Assembly (NCBI RefSeq): GCF_963675165.1
Contig: NC_087389.1
Location: forward strand, 2,266,001-2,330,000
DNA from: Halichondria panicea
Taxonomy: Eukaryota; Porifera; Demospongiae; Suberitida; Halichondriidae
DNA length: 64,000 bases
Direction of reading: 5' to 3'
Shown: positions 61,648 through 64,000 of the stretch, in pieces
Layout: each line of letters starts with the position of its first letter
How positions within the stretch are numbered: position 1 is the first letter of the stretch
Notes under the pieces: model-generated
What the model saw: only the letters and a program-made list of their open reading frames with translations
The model's database searches: none
Told to the model about the DNA's origin: nothing
Made by a program: the position numbers and the translations under genes

Positions 61648-62835
61648 TGGTGGCGCCGACCTCGTGTGCTATTTGTTCGAAGACTATTAAGGTCGAAGAC
61701 TATTAAGGAGTCTACTTCCAAGTCCAATGGTGAAGATGCTGTATTTTGTGAAGGCTCTTGTCAAAGCTGGATGCACAGGCAATGCATAGGTATGTCAATT
61801 CCTATTTTTAGAGCACTTGCTATTTATCAAGCTCCATTCTACTGCATTTATTGTTCTCAAGACGAGTTAAAAAACAAAATAGAAACCCTTGAAGCCCAGC
61901 TAGTGTCTCTACAGCCTGTCAACTCCTATTCTGAGCCTGTTAAACAACATAGTTATTCACCTTAGCTGACCGCACAAGTCGCAAATTCAATGTGGTAGTG
62001 TATGGTATAAAGGAAAAACCTCTAAAACACACTCGTCTGATATACTGACGATGTATCCGAAGTGTTTAATAAGCTTCAATCTCTGCTCAATCTGACTTGG
62101 CAAGTACACGAATAATAAATGTCGCCCAGTTTTAGTAAAATTATCAAGATCTTTTGAAGTTTCCTCTCTGCTGTCTCAACGTTAAAGATACTCCTGGGGT
62201 ATCCATCAAGCCAGACATGTCACCCGATGAAGATTTTGTACGCATGAGTAACATCATTCAGTCTGGAACGATCTATGTGAAAAAAGGCTTCGTAGATCTA
62301 GTTGATTTTAGTTATAAGGAAATTGATACCACGGCACAAGTAACAAACTCAAATCCATTGATAGAGGATCCGTCAGTGACTGACAATAGACAGTCCGACT
62401 GACTGCATGGATCAACGTACAATTTCACACTTTTTAATGGACGCAGTATCGTCAATAAACTGTCTAATCTTCAATCATTTATATATTCTTTGTAGTCTTT
62501 GCTATTACAGAAACTTGGCTCAGCAAAAACTTATTTGATAATGAAATACTCCTACATAGCTATCGTATATATCGAAATGATAGAGGTGGTGGTGTTTACT
62601 TGTTGTGCACAACTCAATTCCTTTTAAAATAATAGATTCTCCAGAAGTAGTTGCTATCCACTTACTTCACTCTAACTCCATTGTGTGTATTGTTTATTTA
62701 TCTCCATCCATTAACTTCACTTTATTTAATGACACCATTTCTTTTCTTACTCATCCACAAAACCTGTTTTTATTTGTTGAAAATGCACTTCATGTGAACA
62801 GACTCTACGGTAGAGATTATTATGTTATGATGTAA
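61648..62835 (+). pseudogene. Decayed non-LTR retrotransposon: ORF1 with PHD finger, then endonuclease remnant
   Basis: It follows an A23 tract (61625-61647). The first frame starts MVAPTSCAIC and, after a frameshift, continues AVFCEGSCQSWMHRQCIG..FYCIYC, which together give the C4HC3 ligand order of a PHD finger, followed by a coiled coil (NKIETLEAQLVSL). PHD-bearing ORF1 proteins are known in CR1/L2-like LINEs of marine invertebrates. About 62430-62800 shows endonuclease (EEP)-like fragments: FNGRSIVNKLSNL, ITETWLS and RNDRGGGVY. Several stops and frameshifts interrupt both parts. No reverse transcriptase was found. A 16-bp tandem repeat at about 61676-61707 causes the first frameshift. Confidence 0.6.
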
Positions 62836-63009
62836 TCATGTATTATGTAATCATGTGTGTTCCTTTTGTAAGGTCACCTTTAGACCATGTGCTTTATCCT
62901 TCTTTTGATTATTGTGTGTCGTTATTTGACCAGACCCACGCTTTTAGAATCTAGCTGAGTGTGCCTAGCTGAGTGTGCCTTTGAGTGTAGTTGCAAGTGT
63001 CTAGTATCA

Positions 63010-63735
63010 ATCCAAGGAATCCCTATTGCGATGGTTCCGGATCAAACTATAGAATTTGGAAGGTGCAATGCTGTGGGGAATAGTTAATGGCACTGAAACG
63101 GCTCCAGATGCCACAACCCATCCAGAACCCATGCGAAGTTTGTTAAACGGCGAGATCGTGCAATTGTGCTGTTTGTGGATTCGTCGCTTTTGTATGAGCC
63201 TGACGATCAAGTGGAGGCCTGGACTATGCTAAGCGAACAGTTTGACAGAAAAACATGGGCTCGAACTTCGTTGAAAGTTGTTCTCATTGAGACTCAAGGA
63301 GTGTGCAAGAGCACATTAAACAAATGACTGAAATCTTTGATGGACTTAGCGCCCCCATGACTGAAGAGGACAGAGTTGTCTATTTGTTAGCAAGTCTACG
63401 ATGTATTAGTGACAGCTCTTGAATGGCAGTAGTGGTTGAACGACTCCTTCACACCGACTCCTTCACACCGAGAAGAAGTTAAACGAGAAGAGACATACTG
63501 TCAAGGACGAGAGAGCAATGGCTGTAAAAACTTTTAGTAAATGTCATCAATGCGGAAAGTATGGACATTATAAGCGAGACTTATAAGCGAGACTGTTACG
63601 ATTTTCGAATCGGAAAACAGAAGGAGAACAAAAAGCACAAGGTATCGATTACTCTAGGAGAAACGGATGACTCTGATAGTGACGGTGAAGCTCTAGTCAC
63701 TCGCTTGGCAGTTGCTATCAGTTTGTTCTCCTGAT
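63010..63735 (+). pseudogene. Decayed Copia-type gag with zinc knuckle
   Basis: Fragments in shifting frames match the Copia gag family in order: IVNGTETAPDATTHPEP, KRRDRAIVLFVDSSLLY, WTMLSEQFDRKTWA, TEIFDGLSAPMTEEDRVVYLL, and the nucleocapsid knuckle CHQCGKYGHYKRD near 63550. At least four frameshifts or stops are present. The final cysteine of the CCHC box is displaced by a 12-bp tandem duplication. Domain order is as in Ty1/Copia gag, but no protease or integrase follows. Confidence 0.65.
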
Positions 63736-63817
63736 TTTGGATGTAGCATCCTTGCTCATCAAAACTCGCCACCTTGGAAACCTTTGCAATACTAGGGTAT
63801 CCACTCCTCTCTGAGCG

Positions 63818-64000
63818 CAACACTGTACCCGAAGGACACTAGGATTTCCCCTCAGGTTGCTGTCTCCGATGCACCGGTCAAACACAACATTTCCCACCAC
63901 CTTGAGACTACAGGACCACCAACCTCAGCACGTCTCGCCCCAGACCGTCTCCGTGTCGCAAAGGGGGAATTCGAGCACATGCTCCAGCTGGGCATCATCA
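63818..64000 (+). pseudogene. Ty3/Gypsy-type reverse transcriptase N-terminal part (cut by window end)
   Basis: The frame near 63870-64000 reads VKHNISHHLETTGPPTSARL followed by APDRLRVAKGEFEHMLQLGII. This matches the conserved lead-in to Ty3/Gypsy reverse transcriptases (HxIxTTGPP..AR..P..L...K.E...ML..GII). Most of the RT would lie to the right of the window. It sits about 100 bp after the Copia-type gag remnant, so two different LTR-element classes are juxtaposed. Confidence 0.65.

Overview
The window is nuclear DNA from an intron-rich animal genome. Genes are split into many short exons (typically 50-300 bp) with consensus GT-AG junctions, and they encode typical animal cilia, mitochondrial, ER and lysosomal proteins. 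The spacers are AT-rich, full of the palindrome TACATGTA and of small inverted-repeat elements. Strong similarity to vertebrate proteins, combined with compact introns and this repeat style, suggests a non-bilaterian animal, most likely a demosponge. That assignment is inference and cannot be proved from the sequence alone. All homology calls come from remembered family sequences, not from a search.

Layout: 1-955 (+) holds the 3' end of an ECI1-type enoyl-CoA isomerase, followed 50 bp later by the last four exons of an AUH/ECHDC2-type enoyl-CoA hydratase. 1328-31291 (+) is a complete 83-exon axonemal dynein heavy chain, DNAH6 (4232 codons before the stop, reading phase closed at every junction). 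31622-36562 (-) is a 7-exon BCAP31/BAP29 ER membrane protein. It is head-to-head with a 4-exon EFCAB12-like EF-hand protein (36807-39168, +). 39326-40363 (-) is an intronless PRSS23/35-type secreted serine protease. 40774-45653 (-) is a 9-exon CCDC77, head-to-head with a small RanBP2-type zinc-finger gene resembling RYBP/YAF2 (45772-49253, +). 52064-58654 (-) is an aspartylglucosaminidase (AGA) with a 16-nt microexon; its signal-peptide exon was not found. From about 58.9 kb the sequence is mobile-element territory: nested inverted-repeat transposons, a decayed LINE with a PHD-finger ORF1, a decayed Copia gag, and a Ty3/Gypsy reverse-transcriptase start at the right edge.

Functional themes: DNAH6 (inner-arm dynein), CCDC77 (centrosome/basal body) and probably the EFCAB12-like protein are cilia or centrosome genes lying within 45 kb and sharing two very short divergent promoters with non-ciliary partners. 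ECI1 and AUH are two mitochondrial crotonase-fold enzymes. I found no CRISPR array, tRNA, rRNA or operon, and nothing that looks like an undescribed defence or metabolic system. The most informative oddities are the interleaved ECI1/AUH exons, the AGA microexon, an exact duplication across the AGA stop codon, and a transposon family in which one copy preserves the empty site of an insertion carried by another.
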